Notes: generated from the sequence alone by a model not told the origin. A DNA stretch of 64,000 bases from Collinsella sp. (GCA_019419555.1 DXZR01000006.1:1-64000), one strand, 5' to 3'; positions 42,329 through 51,011 are shown, numbered from the stretch's first letter. Numbers and translations: made by a program.

Positions 42329-43189
42329 ATGGTTATCGACATGTTGGTCCAGCCCATGCTCTATGGCGAGATCTATACGCCGGGTGATGAGCCTGATGGA
42401 TTCGGTTTTTGGTCACGAGAATTTGGTATGGGGCATATGGGCCCCATGGATTGGGATGAGCTTCAAGTCGAGATGGACGTCTGCGATGTGCAGAAGAGCG
42501 TGCTCATGCCGCTCGATGTAACCACGGCATGCGGAGGGCATTTTGGCACCAATGACCAGATTGCCATGCTGGTTGCCGCGCATCCCGATCGTCTGTGGGG
42601 ATTTGCGAGCGTAGATCCGCAGGTGAGCGGTGCCGCAGACGAATTGGGGCGCGCCTTTACCGAGTTGGGGGCAAAGGGGCTTTGCCTGCATCCGGCAAAG
42701 CAGGGTTTTGCTCCCGATGATGCCGTGGCCGAGCCGCTTTACGAGCTGTGCGAGCGCTATAACAAGCCGGTGGTTTTCCATGCCGGTATGTCTTGGGAGC
42801 CGGGCGCAGAGCTCTCGCGCAGTAATCCGCTTGTATTTGAGCACACAATCGCAACGCATCCAAATGTGCGTTTTAGTTTGACCCACTTTGGCTGGCCCTG
42901 GGTGCGCGAGACCGTGGCGATGCTGCTCAAGTATCCCAACTGCTACACGGACACCTCTATCACTTACATCGATTCGCCCGAGGAGATGATGCAGCGTCTT
43001 TTCACGGTCGATATGGGGCCGCTGTGGTATGAGCGCGCGCTATCGCATCAAGTGATGTTCGCCAGCAATACGCCGCGCTTCCGTGCGTTCAAACTCAAAC
43101 GGGCGCTCGATACCGTGTCCATGCGCGATGATGCGCGAGAAAGGCTCTACTGGGGTAATGCCCTGCGTTTTCTTGAAGGGGATGAGTGA
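42329..43189 (+). CDS. Amidohydrolase-2 family TIM barrel with altered metal site
   Basis: 286 residues. Barrel parts typical of PF04909 are WGFASVDPQ, KGLCLHPAKQGF, PVVFHAGMSW, RFSLTHFGWPW and the final MFASNTPRFR. The N-terminal HxH of the family is absent (VIDMLVQPM instead) and the late catalytic Asp is replaced by Asn in ASNTPR. It may be a lyase- or lactonase-like variant, or be inactive in hydrolysis. GAAAGGAG precedes the ATG. Confidence 0.8.
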   Translation: MVIDMLVQPMLYGEIYTPGDEPDGFGFWSREFGMGHMGPMDWDELQVEMDVCDVQKSVLMPLDVTTACGGHFGTNDQIAMLVAAHPDRLWGFASVDPQVSGAADELGRAFTELGAKGLCLHPAKQGFAPDDAVAEPLYELCERYNKPVVFHAGMSWEPGAELSRSNPLVFEHTIATHPNVRFSLTHFGWPWVRETVAMLLKYPNCYTDTSITYIDSPEEMMQRLFTVDMGPLWYERALSHQVMFASNTPRFRAFKLKRALDTVSMRDDARERLYWGNALRFLEGDE

Positions 43190-43620
43190 ACATGGTGACG
43201 CTCGAGACATTGAGCTATCTATCGACTGCTCCGGACCAGTTCATCGATATTACCGAAGACGTGCACGCTGCCATTGAACGCAGCTCGGTGACGAATGGCT
43301 TGGCAGCGATTATTTTGTCGCATACGACCTGTGGAATCGTGGTAAACGAGGGGCTGCCCTGCGTGGAGACGGATCTTATGGAGACGCTTGATCGCATCGC
43401 CCCGCTAGATGCCCCCTATGCGCATGCACACTTCCTGCCGAGCTATGGAGCCACCGGCAACAACTCCTGTGGGCATATCAAGAGCATGATTTGTGGAAAC
43501 AGCTGCTTCTTTCCCGTCCAAGATGGCCACATCGTGTGTGGAGGTGCCCAGAACATCTATCTTGCGGAGTTTGACGGTCCGCAGAAGCGAAAAGTGTACG
43601 TCGAGGTGCTGGGGGAGTAA
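43186..43620 (+). CDS. YjbQ (UPF0047) family protein
   Basis: 144 residues matching the YjbQ family nearly end to end: LSHTTCGIVVNEGLP, HAHFLPSYGATGNNSCGHIK, FFPVQDGHIVCGGAQNIYL and the C-terminal AEFDGPQKRKVYVEV. YjbQ proteins have weak thiamine-phosphate-synthase activity in some reports, and their true role is open. The conserved His/Cys cluster could bind metal. A GTG overlaps the previous TGA as GTGA five bases after GAAGGGG. An ATG two codons later is the alternative start. Confidence 0.85.
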   Translation: MNMVTLETLSYLSTAPDQFIDITEDVHAAIERSSVTNGLAAIILSHTTCGIVVNEGLPCVETDLMETLDRIAPLDAPYAHAHFLPSYGATGNNSCGHIKSMICGNSCFFPVQDGHIVCGGAQNIYLAEFDGPQKRKVYVEVLGE

Positions 43621-43653
43621 CGTCCCCGCGATAACCCTATGAAGGAGCACGTC

Positions 43654-44463
43654 ATGTCGTTTCTAACTTCGATGTTCAAGACCGAAAAGCCGGTTATCGG
43701 AATGCTGCACCTGCGTCCTCTGCCGGGCGATCCACTGTATTACCCGGGCGGAAGCGTGTCGCAGGTCGTGGAAGCCGCCAAGCGCGATCTCGAAGCGTTG
43801 CAGCGGGGCGGTGTCGATGGCATTTTGATTACCAATGAGCTCTCGATGCCCTATGAGCAGCACGTTTCTCCCTCAACCCTTGCATCGATGGGCTATGTAA
43901 TCGGGGCTCTGTCCCATGATTTGTCGACCCCTTGGGGAGCTGAAGCTATTTACGATGGTGATGCCACAATCGAGCTGTGCGCTGCCGTCGATGCGCAGTT
44001 CACGCGCTGCAATTTTTGCGGTGCCTGGGCCGGTGATCTCGGGCTGATTAACCGAGATTTCGCTCACACCATGCGTCGCAAGACGGCGCTGCGCCTGGAC
44101 GACCTCAAGCTTTTTCACTTCATCACGAGCGAGGGGGAGGTTTATCTCAACGACCGCACGACTGCGGACATTGCCGATTCACTTCTCTTTAATTGCCTTC
44201 CAGATGCGATGGTCATCGGCGGTTCGGCTGCCGGTCGTGGTGCTTCGGGCGAGCTTGCCGATGAGGTCCGCGAGCGTGTTGGCGAAGTGCCTGTGGTATG
44301 TGGCACCGGTTGTCGCGAAAATACCGTGGCTGACGTATTTGCTCACTACGATGGCGCGTTTGTCGGCACCTGCTTAAAGCGCGACGGAAAGCTGGATGCC
44401 CCGGTTGATGTTGAGCGGGTAGTTCGTTTTATGGCTGCCGCTCGTACGGCGCGAGGGGAGTAG
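43654..44463 (+). CDS. BtpA/SgcQ-like TIM barrel
   Basis: 269 residues of the BtpA family (KPVIGMLHLRPLPGDPLYYPG at the N-terminus, then GGVDGILITNELSMPY and PDAMVIGGSAAGRGASG, with VPVVCGTGCRENTVADVFAHYDGAFVGTCLK at the end). BtpA was named for a photosystem role, but in heterotrophs such proteins (for example SgcQ) stand in sugar operons with unknown activity. The phosphate-binding-like glycine loops suggest a phosphosugar ligand. An in-frame ATG upstream is part of the GAAGGAG ribosome site. Confidence 0.83.
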   Translation: MSFLTSMFKTEKPVIGMLHLRPLPGDPLYYPGGSVSQVVEAAKRDLEALQRGGVDGILITNELSMPYEQHVSPSTLASMGYVIGALSHDLSTPWGAEAIYDGDATIELCAAVDAQFTRCNFCGAWAGDLGLINRDFAHTMRRKTALRLDDLKLFHFITSEGEVYLNDRTTADIADSLLFNCLPDAMVIGGSAAGRGASGELADEVRERVGEVPVVCGTGCRENTVADVFAHYDGAFVGTCLKRDGKLDAPVDVERVVRFMAAARTARGE

Positions 44464-44469
44464 GCACCT

Positions 44470-45987
44470 ATGGCGTTCTATCTGGGTATTGATATTGGGA
44501 CAAGCGCCTCTAAAGGCGTTTTAATCGATGATCGATGCAACATCGTTTGCCAGGCCTCTTGTGGACACGAGACGGACAACCCGCGTGATGGATGGTACCA
44601 GCATGATGCGGAGGCTGTTTGGTGGGGAGATTTTTGCCGCTTGTCGCGCGAGCTGGTGGTGCGATCGGGGGTTAATGCGGCGCAGATTGGATGCGTGGGC
44701 CTTTCCGCATTGGGTTGCGACTGCGTACCGGTCGATACCGAGTGCAACGCGCTGGCGCCCGCGATTTTATATGGAGTCGATGCACGTTCGAAGCCGCAGA
44801 TTGACGAGCTTCTTTCCGAATATGGGCCAGATCGCGCACGCGAGCTTTTCGGGCACGATCCCTGTTCGTCAGATATTGCTCCAAAGATCTTGTGGTTTAA
44901 GGAGAATATGCCCGAGGTGCACGAACGTGCCGCGAAGTTCCTGACGGCGTCATCGTTTCTGTGCGCGAAGTTGACGGGGCGTTTTACGGTGGACCGTTAT
45001 TTGGCGGAGGATTTTCTTCCCCTATACGATCGCTACACTTGGAAGGTTGATGCTCGGGAATGTGATCGTTTCTGCCGGCCTGACCAGATGGCGGAGGTAA
45101 TGTCGGCTACCGATATTGCCGGGGTGATTACGCAGCGTGCGGCTGGGGCGACGGGGCTCGTGGCAGGGACACCTGTCTTGGTGGGAACGGGCGACTCTGG
45201 TGCCGAGGCCATTTCGACGGGTGTATTCCGTCCCGGCGATATGATGGTTCAGTTGGGGAGCACGGCGTATTTCATCTACTTAGCTGATCATATGGTCGAT
45301 GATGCTCGCCTGTGGCCAGGGACGTTTATCATTCCCGGAACTTACGGGATCTGCGCGGGGACCAATACAGCGGGTGCACTCACATCGTGGCTGCGCCAAG
45401 AGCTGTATCGCGACGCCGTAGAGGCCGAGGGCCACGGTGGCCCCGATGCATATTCGGTTATGGCGCATGATGCCGCCGATGTGGCGCCGGGTGCCGATGG
45501 GCTCCTGTGTCTGCCGTACTTTGCGGGGGAGCGTACTCCGCTCAACGATCCCGAGGCGCGTGGCGTCTTCTTTGGCCTGACCGGAAGGCATACGCGAGCC
45601 CATATGGTTCGCGCCGCCTTGGAAGGCGTCGCGTATACCGTTGCATCCCATGTCGACATTATCGAGCGAGAGCATGGACTGCCAATTGGGCGCATTATGC
45701 TTGTCGGAGGTGGAACCAAGAATCCAATTTGGATGCAAGCTATCGCCGACGTATGCGGGCGCGAGGTCTCGGTTGCCAAGGTTACGGTGGGCGCATGCTT
45801 CGGTGATGCCATTATGGCAGCTCTCGCAGGTGGCGCCTATGCATCATGGGATGAACTCGCCCGAGTCCTTGGCGTTGCGCAAACAATCGTGCCCGATATG
45901 ACTGCCCACGAGCTATATGCGTCGCGCCGTCATATCTTTGACGAATTGTATACACGCAACCGTGATCTCATGCACGAATTGGTGTAA
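44470..45987 (+). CDS. FGGY-family sugar kinase (xylulokinase-like)
   Basis: 505 residues. ATP-binding motifs are GIDIGTSASKGVLID and the C-terminal IMLVGGGTKNPIWMQAIADV. Catalytic Asp candidates lie in GWYQHDAEA and GTGDSGAEAIS. It is closest in type to xylulokinase, but the sugar is not certain. It is the last gene of the locus and is followed by a hairpin. GAGGGGAG precedes the ATG. Confidence 0.88.
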   Translation: MAFYLGIDIGTSASKGVLIDDRCNIVCQASCGHETDNPRDGWYQHDAEAVWWGDFCRLSRELVVRSGVNAAQIGCVGLSALGCDCVPVDTECNALAPAILYGVDARSKPQIDELLSEYGPDRARELFGHDPCSSDIAPKILWFKENMPEVHERAAKFLTASSFLCAKLTGRFTVDRYLAEDFLPLYDRYTWKVDARECDRFCRPDQMAEVMSATDIAGVITQRAAGATGLVAGTPVLVGTGDSGAEAISTGVFRPGDMMVQLGSTAYFIYLADHMVDDARLWPGTFIIPGTYGICAGTNTAGALTSWLRQELYRDAVEAEGHGGPDAYSVMAHDAADVAPGADGLLCLPYFAGERTPLNDPEARGVFFGLTGRHTRAHMVRAALEGVAYTVASHVDIIEREHGLPIGRIMLVGGGTKNPIWMQAIADVCGREVSVAKVTVGACFGDAIMAALAGGAYASWDELARVLGVAQTIVPDMTAHELYASRRHIFDELYTRNRDLMHELV

Positions 45988-46014
45988 TGCCGCCGAACTG
46001 TACCGCCTTCCAAT

Positions 46015-46055
46015 AGGGACTGCGTTGTGCGATTCGCATGTCCCTTGGCATTTTT
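46015..46055 (+). terminator. Terminator-like hairpin at the end of the catabolic operon
   Basis: AGGGAC-TGCG pairs with CGCA-GTCCCT (one bulged T), followed by TGGCATTTTTG. Confidence 0.5.
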
Positions 46056-46066
46056 GCCCACAGGGG

Positions 46067-46849
46067 TTAGCGAAGGTCAAAAACAGAGCGCGCATTTGCT
46101 AAAACTGCCGATTCGATGCGCTTTATGTCACATTTTTTGAGCGAGGCGATGCGTTCTGAGGTCCTTGTGAGCGATCTGATGAGCGATTGCGCGCTTGTTT
46201 CTGTGTTTGGCTCGGCCGGCGCATCGGTCTCGAGCAGTAGACGGTCGAGTGGAATCTGTCGTGCGTATTCGCGTCCTCGTTTAGATGCGAGCATCCGCTC
46301 GTTCACGGAAAAATAGCAGCCTGCGTTTCGCGCGCGGACGAGTTCGTCCGAAGTGCCGCTAAACCAGTGGAAGATGATAGCGGGGGAGTCGGGGTTTGGG
46401 ATGAGTAGTCCATGAGATTCGAGGACGTCCAGTGCGGCTCCTGCTGAACGAACGGCGTGAATTGATATCACGCGCCCGGTAAGAGGATGCTGCACGAGTG
46501 TATCGCAGAGCCGGTCAAATGCCTGTATTTGAAGTGGTTCGCTTCCGGCAAAGCGCGCGGAAAAGTCGAGTCCCACCTCGCCGATATAGTGCTCGTGGGC
46601 AGCAACTTCGCAAAGCAGATTGACTTCGGCAGGACCGCAGCGGCCGTCGGCGAGCCACCAGGGATGGAGACCGATACCCTTGATGACGGTAGGAGGGCGA
46701 CGGGTTCGCTCATGTGCGCTAGCGAAGTCGCGTGGATCGACGCCGCAATCAAATAGACCCAAGCCCAGCGCCGTTGCCTCATCGGCAACGGCGTCCGGGT
46801 GAGCCATTAAATCAAGATGGCAGTGTGCATCAAATAACCGGGGCTCCAT
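46067..46849 (-). CDS. TatD-family metal-dependent deoxyribonuclease
   Basis: 260 residues with the family metal ligands in order: FDAHCHLDL, EVGLDFSARF, ISIHAVR, FHWFSG and LLLETDAPAEP. TatD proteins act as 3'-exonucleases on damaged DNA or as quality-control nucleases. The start is a good ATG at MEPRLFDAH. The gene lies 14 bases downstream of tcdA on the same strand. Confidence 0.9.
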   Translation of the reverse strand: MEPRLFDAHCHLDLMAHPDAVADEATALGLGLFDCGVDPRDFASAHERTRRPPTVIKGIGLHPWWLADGRCGPAEVNLLCEVAAHEHYIGEVGLDFSARFAGSEPLQIQAFDRLCDTLVQHPLTGRVISIHAVRSAGAALDVLESHGLLIPNPDSPAIIFHWFSGTSDELVRARNAGCYFSVNERMLASKRGREYARQIPLDRLLLETDAPAEPNTETSAQSLIRSLTRTSERIASLKKCDIKRIESAVLANARSVFDLR

Positions 46850-46863
46850 CTCGGCGCGCTCCG

Positions 46864-47661
46864 CTAGTCTAGGCGCTGGCCATCGGAGCGTACGCGCTCA
46901 GCGCCGCGGCCGCTGATCTGGCGGATAACCTCGCCGGCAATCATCTGACCCATGATGGGCGGCATAAAGCTGGCGGTTCCGAGCTCGGTACGCTCGTGGA
47001 TGTTGGAAGGGTCGCGGGGCTGTGTCTTAACCGATTCCTCGCAGCTAAACAGCACATGAAGACTTTTGATGCCGCGCTTCTTGCACTCTTTGCGCATGAT
47101 GCGGCTCATGGGATCGCGGACCGTTTCGAAAATGTCGGCAAAGCGCAGGCACTCGGGATGCAGCTTGTTGCCGCCGCCCATGGAGCTCACCAGGCGAATG
47201 TCGTGGTCCCGAGCATATTTGGCAACGGCGAGCTTGGCGGAGATGGTGTCGATGGCGTCGATGACGTAGTCGATCTTGCCATCCGTCTGCTCCAGAACGC
47301 TCGCGAAGAACCCGTCAATGTTGTCGCTCAACAGGTATTCGGTGCGTTTGATGACGGTGGCGGCAGGGTTGATGTCGTGGATCATAGCCTCCATAACGTC
47401 CACTTTGCGCTTGCCGATGGTGCTATGAAAGGCAATGGCCTGACGGTTAATGTTGCTGGGCGCGATGATGTCTTTATCCAGAATTACGAAATGGCCAATG
47501 CCGCCGCGGGCAAGTGCCTCGCAGCAGTTAGAGCCCACGCCTCCGCAGCCGAGCACCAGCACCGTGGCGTTGGCGAGTTTATCGAGTGCCTCGCGGCCCA
47601 TGATGATTTCGAGCTTAGTGTCGCGCGTCTCGATGGGTGAAGCGGCTACGGTTTCGGTCAT
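46864..47661 (-). CDS. tcdA: tRNA threonylcarbamoyladenosine dehydratase
   Basis: ThiF/E1-like ATP-dependent enzyme that cyclises t6A37 in tRNA. The 265-residue protein has the nucleotide-binding VLVLGCGGVGSNCCEALARG, the Arg/Asn signature DKDIIAPSNINRQ, and YVIDAIDTISAKL with SSMGGGNKLHP. GGAGG lies six bases before the ATG chosen. An ATG two codons upstream abuts the ribosome site. Confidence 0.92.
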   Translation of the reverse strand: MTETVAASPIETRDTKLEIIMGREALDKLANATVLVLGCGGVGSNCCEALARGGIGHFVILDKDIIAPSNINRQAIAFHSTIGKRKVDVMEAMIHDINPAATVIKRTEYLLSDNIDGFFASVLEQTDGKIDYVIDAIDTISAKLAVAKYARDHDIRLVSSMGGGNKLHPECLRFADIFETVRDPMSRIMRKECKKRGIKSLHVLFSCEESVKTQPRDPSNIHERTELGTASFMPPIMGQMIAGEVIRQISGRGAERVRSDGQRLD

Positions 47662-47749
47662 AAACATCCTCCGATGGGGAAGCGAATCGTGTTTTAGCTA
47701 TCGCCATTATAGGTATTATTGCGATTCCATTTGAACCCTTGGGGTTTTG

Positions 47750-47778
47750 TTGAAATGAGGCGGGGATTCTCATAAGAT
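47750..47778 (+). promoter_or_regulatory. Promoter of a candidate small RNA
   Basis: TTGAAA, exactly 17 bases, TAAGAT, in the divergent gap between tcdA and the ArsR gene. Confidence 0.6.
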
Positions 47779-47784
47779 GAAACA

Positions 47785-47879
47785 GATGGCACCCGTTGCA
47801 GCGGGTTGGCCAACTCCCAAACACGTTTGTAGCGTGAGAAGTGGCCGTCTTCGCATTACGCGAAGGCGGCTATTTTTTG
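47785..47879 (+). ncRNA. Candidate small RNA of about 95 nt
   Basis: From the predicted start to a strong terminator (GCCGTCTTCGC/GCGAAGGCGGC stem at 47844-47870, then TATTTTTT) there is no ribosome site or convincing frame. The RNA can fold as ACCCG/CGGGT, then GGCCAACT with AGTGGCC, then the terminator. It may alternatively be a leader of the following ArsR gene, but the terminator precedes that gene's own AT-rich promoter region. No Rfam family is recognised by eye. Confidence 0.5.
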
Positions 47880-47960
47880 AGTACAAGATTAGATAGTTAG
47901 ATAAACATCTAAATATCGAGTATAGTGTACGCGTCATGAGGGGTGCTGAGAGGAGGTCCT

Positions 47961-48239
47961 ATGCCGGGAGAGGGTTTTAAAGCGCTGGCCGATCCTACGC
48001 GGCGGCGTATTTTGGAACTGCTGCGCGAGGGCAATCGCACGGCCGGGGAGCTTGCCGAGCATTTTGACATCAGCAAGCCGTCGTTGAGCCATCACTTGGC
48101 GACGCTCAAAAACGCCGGGTTGGTGACCGACGAACGTCATGGCCAAAACATCGTATACAGCTTAAACACCACCGTCATGCAGGACTTGATCGGCTGGTTT
48201 ATGGGCTTTACAGACACTGAAGGTGATAAGGATGAATAA
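47961..48239 (+). CDS. ArsR-family repressor, SdpR-like
   Basis: 92 residues, a single winged-helix domain: FKALADPTRRRILELLREGN, then DISKPSLSHHLATLKNAGLV and the wing RHGQNIVYSLN. There are no metal-binding cysteines. The gene overlaps the SdpI-family gene by eight bases, the arrangement of the Bacillus sdpRI autoregulated pair. GAGGAGG precedes the ATG. Confidence 0.88.
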   Translation: MPGEGFKALADPTRRRILELLREGNRTAGELAEHFDISKPSLSHHLATLKNAGLVTDERHGQNIVYSLNTTVMQDLIGWFMGFTDTEGDKDE

Positions 48240-48936
48240 CGAAAACAAGGGCATTCACGCCACGGGGGTATCGCCGCGCGTGTGGGTCATGCTTGTTGTG
48301 GTCTGCGCTATTAATGTTGCTGCGCACCTCATGGTGATGCCGAGCTTGCCTGCTCAGATTCCCACGCACTGGGGTGCGAACGGCGCCGTCGACGGTTGGG
48401 GCCCTAGCTGGATGGCCTCCGCGCTCGGCGTGTTGCCTCTGGCACTTCTTGCAATGTTCTACGTGGTGCCACGCATTGACCCCAAAGGTGAGGCATATCG
48501 AACCTCGGGCAAGTTCTATCGGGGCTTCGTAATCGCCTTCACCTTGTTCATGTGTGCCATAAGCTGGTTGGGTGAGCTTACGGTCTGGGGCGTGGTGCCG
48601 GCGGTCGGTTCGGTCAACGTGCTGATTTCCGGTGCCATCGGTTTGCTGTTCATCGGCGTAGGCAACTACTTGCCGCGTGTGAAGCAGAACTATACGCTTG
48701 GTATCAAAACGCCCTGGGCGCTTGCCGATCCCGAGAACTGGCGCCGCACACAGCGCTTTGGCGGTGCTTGCTTTATGGTGCTGGGTGTTGGTTTGATTGT
48801 GATGGGCGTGGCGGGTAGCGTGCTTTCGAGTGAAGTCGTCGCCGCGGTGATTGCGGTGCTGGCGTTTGGTTCGGTCGGAGCCGTCTACGTCTACTCGTAT
48901 CTGCTGTGGCGTAAATCGCAGCGAGCCGTTCGCTAA
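48232..48936 (+). CDS. SdpI-family integral membrane protein
   Basis: 234 residues with about six membrane helices. The N-terminal DUF1648 part (PSLPAQIPTHWGANGAVDGW) and the later motif NYLPRVKQNYTLGIKTPWALADPENWRRTQRF are hallmarks of SdpI, which in Bacillus gives immunity to the SDP toxin and sequesters SdpR. No SdpABC toxin genes are nearby, so here it may protect against foreign peptides or sense membrane stress. Confidence 0.9.
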   Translation: MNNENKGIHATGVSPRVWVMLVVVCAINVAAHLMVMPSLPAQIPTHWGANGAVDGWGPSWMASALGVLPLALLAMFYVVPRIDPKGEAYRTSGKFYRGFVIAFTLFMCAISWLGELTVWGVVPAVGSVNVLISGAIGLLFIGVGNYLPRVKQNYTLGIKTPWALADPENWRRTQRFGGACFMVLGVGLIVMGVAGSVLSSEVVAAVIAVLAFGSVGAVYVYSYLLWRKSQRAVR

Positions 48937-49000
48937 GGTTGCGGAAAACTAGCGTACGCAGTTCATAGTATGTTCTGGGGGACTTTTCCCAGGTAGTATT

Positions 49001-49028
49001 AGGGGCGTGGGCAACCATGCCCCTTTTT
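49001..49028 (+). terminator. Terminator of the SdpR/SdpI operon
   Basis: AGGGGC/GCCCCT stem with inner TGG/CCA pairing and four-base loop GCAA, followed by TTTTTCG. Confidence 0.85.
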
Positions 49029-49119
49029 CGTTAAGTTTCAGAGCTGATTTCCTCATTTCGTTTCCACTAAAGCGAAACAAGAATAGGGAAACAGCAGGTA
49101 GAAAGGATAAAACAGGCAA

Positions 49120-50799
49120 ATGGCGGAGTTTATCTACCAGATGTATCAGGCTCGCAAGGCCCATGGCGACAAGGTAATCCTTGACGACGTGACCCTGAGC
49201 TTCTACCCCGGTGCCAAGATCGGTGTCGTGGGCCCCAACGGCATGGGCAAGTCGACCCTGCTCAAGATCATGGCCGGTATCGAGGAGGTCTCAAACGGCG
49301 ATGCCAGGCTCACCCCCGGCTACACCGTGGGTATCCTGCAGCAGGAACCGCCGCTCGACGACGACAAGACCGTTATCGAGAACGTGCGCATGGCGTTTGG
49401 CGATATGATCGCCAAGGTCGATCGCTTCAATAAGATCGGCGAGGAGATGTGCGACCCGGATTGCGACATGGACGCCCTCATGGCCGAGATGGGCAAGCTC
49501 CAGGACGAGATTGATACCGCCGACGGCTGGGATATCGATTCCAAGCTCGGCCAGGCCATGGACGCCTTGCAGCTGCCCGATTCCGACATGCCGGTTAACG
49601 TGCTCTCCGGCGGCGAGCGTCGTCGCGTGGCGCTGTGCAAACTGCTGCTCGAGGCTCCCGACCTGCTGCTGCTCGACGAGCCCACCAACCACTTGGACGC
49701 CGAGTCGATCCTGTGGCTCGAGCACTTCCTGCACAACTACCAGGGCGCGGTGCTTGCCGTCACGCACGATCGCTACTTCCTGGATAACGTTGCCGAGTGG
49801 ATCTGCGAGGTCGACCGCGGCCACCTTTATCCCTACAAGGGCAACTACTCCACGTATCTGGAGACCAAGGCCGCGCGTATTGAGGCGCAGGGCAACCGCG
49901 ATGCCAAGCTCGCCAAGCGCATGGAGGCCGAGCTCGAGTGGGTACGCAGCTCGCCCAAGGCTCGCCAGGCCAAGAACAAGGCCCGTCTGGCTCGCTACGA
50001 GGAGATGGAGGCCGAGGCCCGCGCAAGCCAGAAGCTCGACTGGACCGACATCCGCATCCCTGTGGGCCCGCGTCTGGGCAACAAGGTGCTCGAGGCCCAT
50101 CACCTGCACAAGGAGTTCGATGGCCGCGTGCTCATCGATGACCTTTCGTTCACCCTGCCGCGCAACGGCATTGTGGGCGTTATCGGCCCCAACGGTGTCG
50201 GTAAGACCACGCTGTTCAAGACGATTGTGGGCCTGGAGCCGCTGACTTCGGGCGAGCTCGAGGTGGGCGAGACCGTCAAGATTTCTTACGTCGACCAGAA
50301 CCGTTCCGGCATCGACCCCGACAAGAACCTGTGGGAGGTCGTCTCGGATGGCCTGGACCACATGATGGTCGGCGAGACCGAGGTTCCGAGCCGCGCTTAT
50401 GTGGCGAGCTTTGGCTTTAAGGGCCAGGACCAGCAGAAGCGCGCTGGCGTACTCTCCGGTGGCGAGCGCAACCGTCTGAACTTGGCGCTTACGCTCAAGC
50501 AGGGCGGCAACCTGCTGCTCCTCGACGAGCCCACGAACGACCTCGACGTCGAGACGCTGTCCTCGCTTGAAGCGGCGCTGCTCGAGTTCCCGGGCTGCTC
50601 GGTGGTCATTAGCCACGACCGTATGTTCCTGGACCGCGTCGCCACGCACATCCTGGCGTGGGAGGGCACCGACGAGAATCCGGGCAACTGGTATTGGTTC
50701 GAGGGCAACTTCGAGGCCTATCAGGCCAACCGTATCGAGCGCCTGGGCGAGGACGCAGCCCAGCCGCATCGTATTCACCGCAAGCTGACGCGCGATTAG
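49120..50799 (+). CDS. ettA: ABC-F ATPase, energy-dependent translational throttle
   Basis: 559 residues with two ABC domains (Walker A GPNGMGKST and GPNGVGKTT; signatures LSGGERRRVALCKLL and LSGGERNRLNLAL; Walker B DLLLLDEPTNHLD and LLLLDEPTNDLD) joined by the charged linker and the EttA-type arm. There are no membrane segments. EttA binds the ribosomal E site and gates translation at low ATP. GTAGAAAGGA precedes the start. Confidence 0.93.
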   Translation: MAEFIYQMYQARKAHGDKVILDDVTLSFYPGAKIGVVGPNGMGKSTLLKIMAGIEEVSNGDARLTPGYTVGILQQEPPLDDDKTVIENVRMAFGDMIAKVDRFNKIGEEMCDPDCDMDALMAEMGKLQDEIDTADGWDIDSKLGQAMDALQLPDSDMPVNVLSGGERRRVALCKLLLEAPDLLLLDEPTNHLDAESILWLEHFLHNYQGAVLAVTHDRYFLDNVAEWICEVDRGHLYPYKGNYSTYLETKAARIEAQGNRDAKLAKRMEAELEWVRSSPKARQAKNKARLARYEEMEAEARASQKLDWTDIRIPVGPRLGNKVLEAHHLHKEFDGRVLIDDLSFTLPRNGIVGVIGPNGVGKTTLFKTIVGLEPLTSGELEVGETVKISYVDQNRSGIDPDKNLWEVVSDGLDHMMVGETEVPSRAYVASFGFKGQDQQKRAGVLSGGERNRLNLALTLKQGGNLLLLDEPTNDLDVETLSSLEAALLEFPGCSVVISHDRMFLDRVATHILAWEGTDENPGNWYWFEGNFEAYQANRIERLGEDAAQPHRIHRKLTRD

Positions 50800-50807
50800 T
50801 AGCAAGT

Positions 50808-50839
50808 AGAAAGGCCGCCAGCAAGGGCGGCCTTTCTTG
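50808..50839 (+). terminator. Rho-independent terminator of ettA
   Basis: A perfect 12-bp stem AGAAAGGCCGCC/GGCGGCCTTTCT with a six-base loop and following TTG. Confidence 0.85.
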
Positions 50840-51011
50840 TAGCAATTGCACTGCAGCTATGCCCTGGCTGCTGGTTTGATTCATAATCAAAGTCATCTCT
50901 TTGGGATTAAAGCCCGTTTTTGCTATGAGTGATTTTCTAATTCCGTTTAAAACGTAAAGACGTATTGGGCTACAAGGACATAAGCAAATCGAATTGAAAT
51001 ATAACCAGTGC

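Noticed and set aside
47777..47897. Short frame overlapping the candidate small RNA
   Set aside because: Its ATG lies in the -10 region of the promoter, it has no ribosome site and it reads through the terminator stem.
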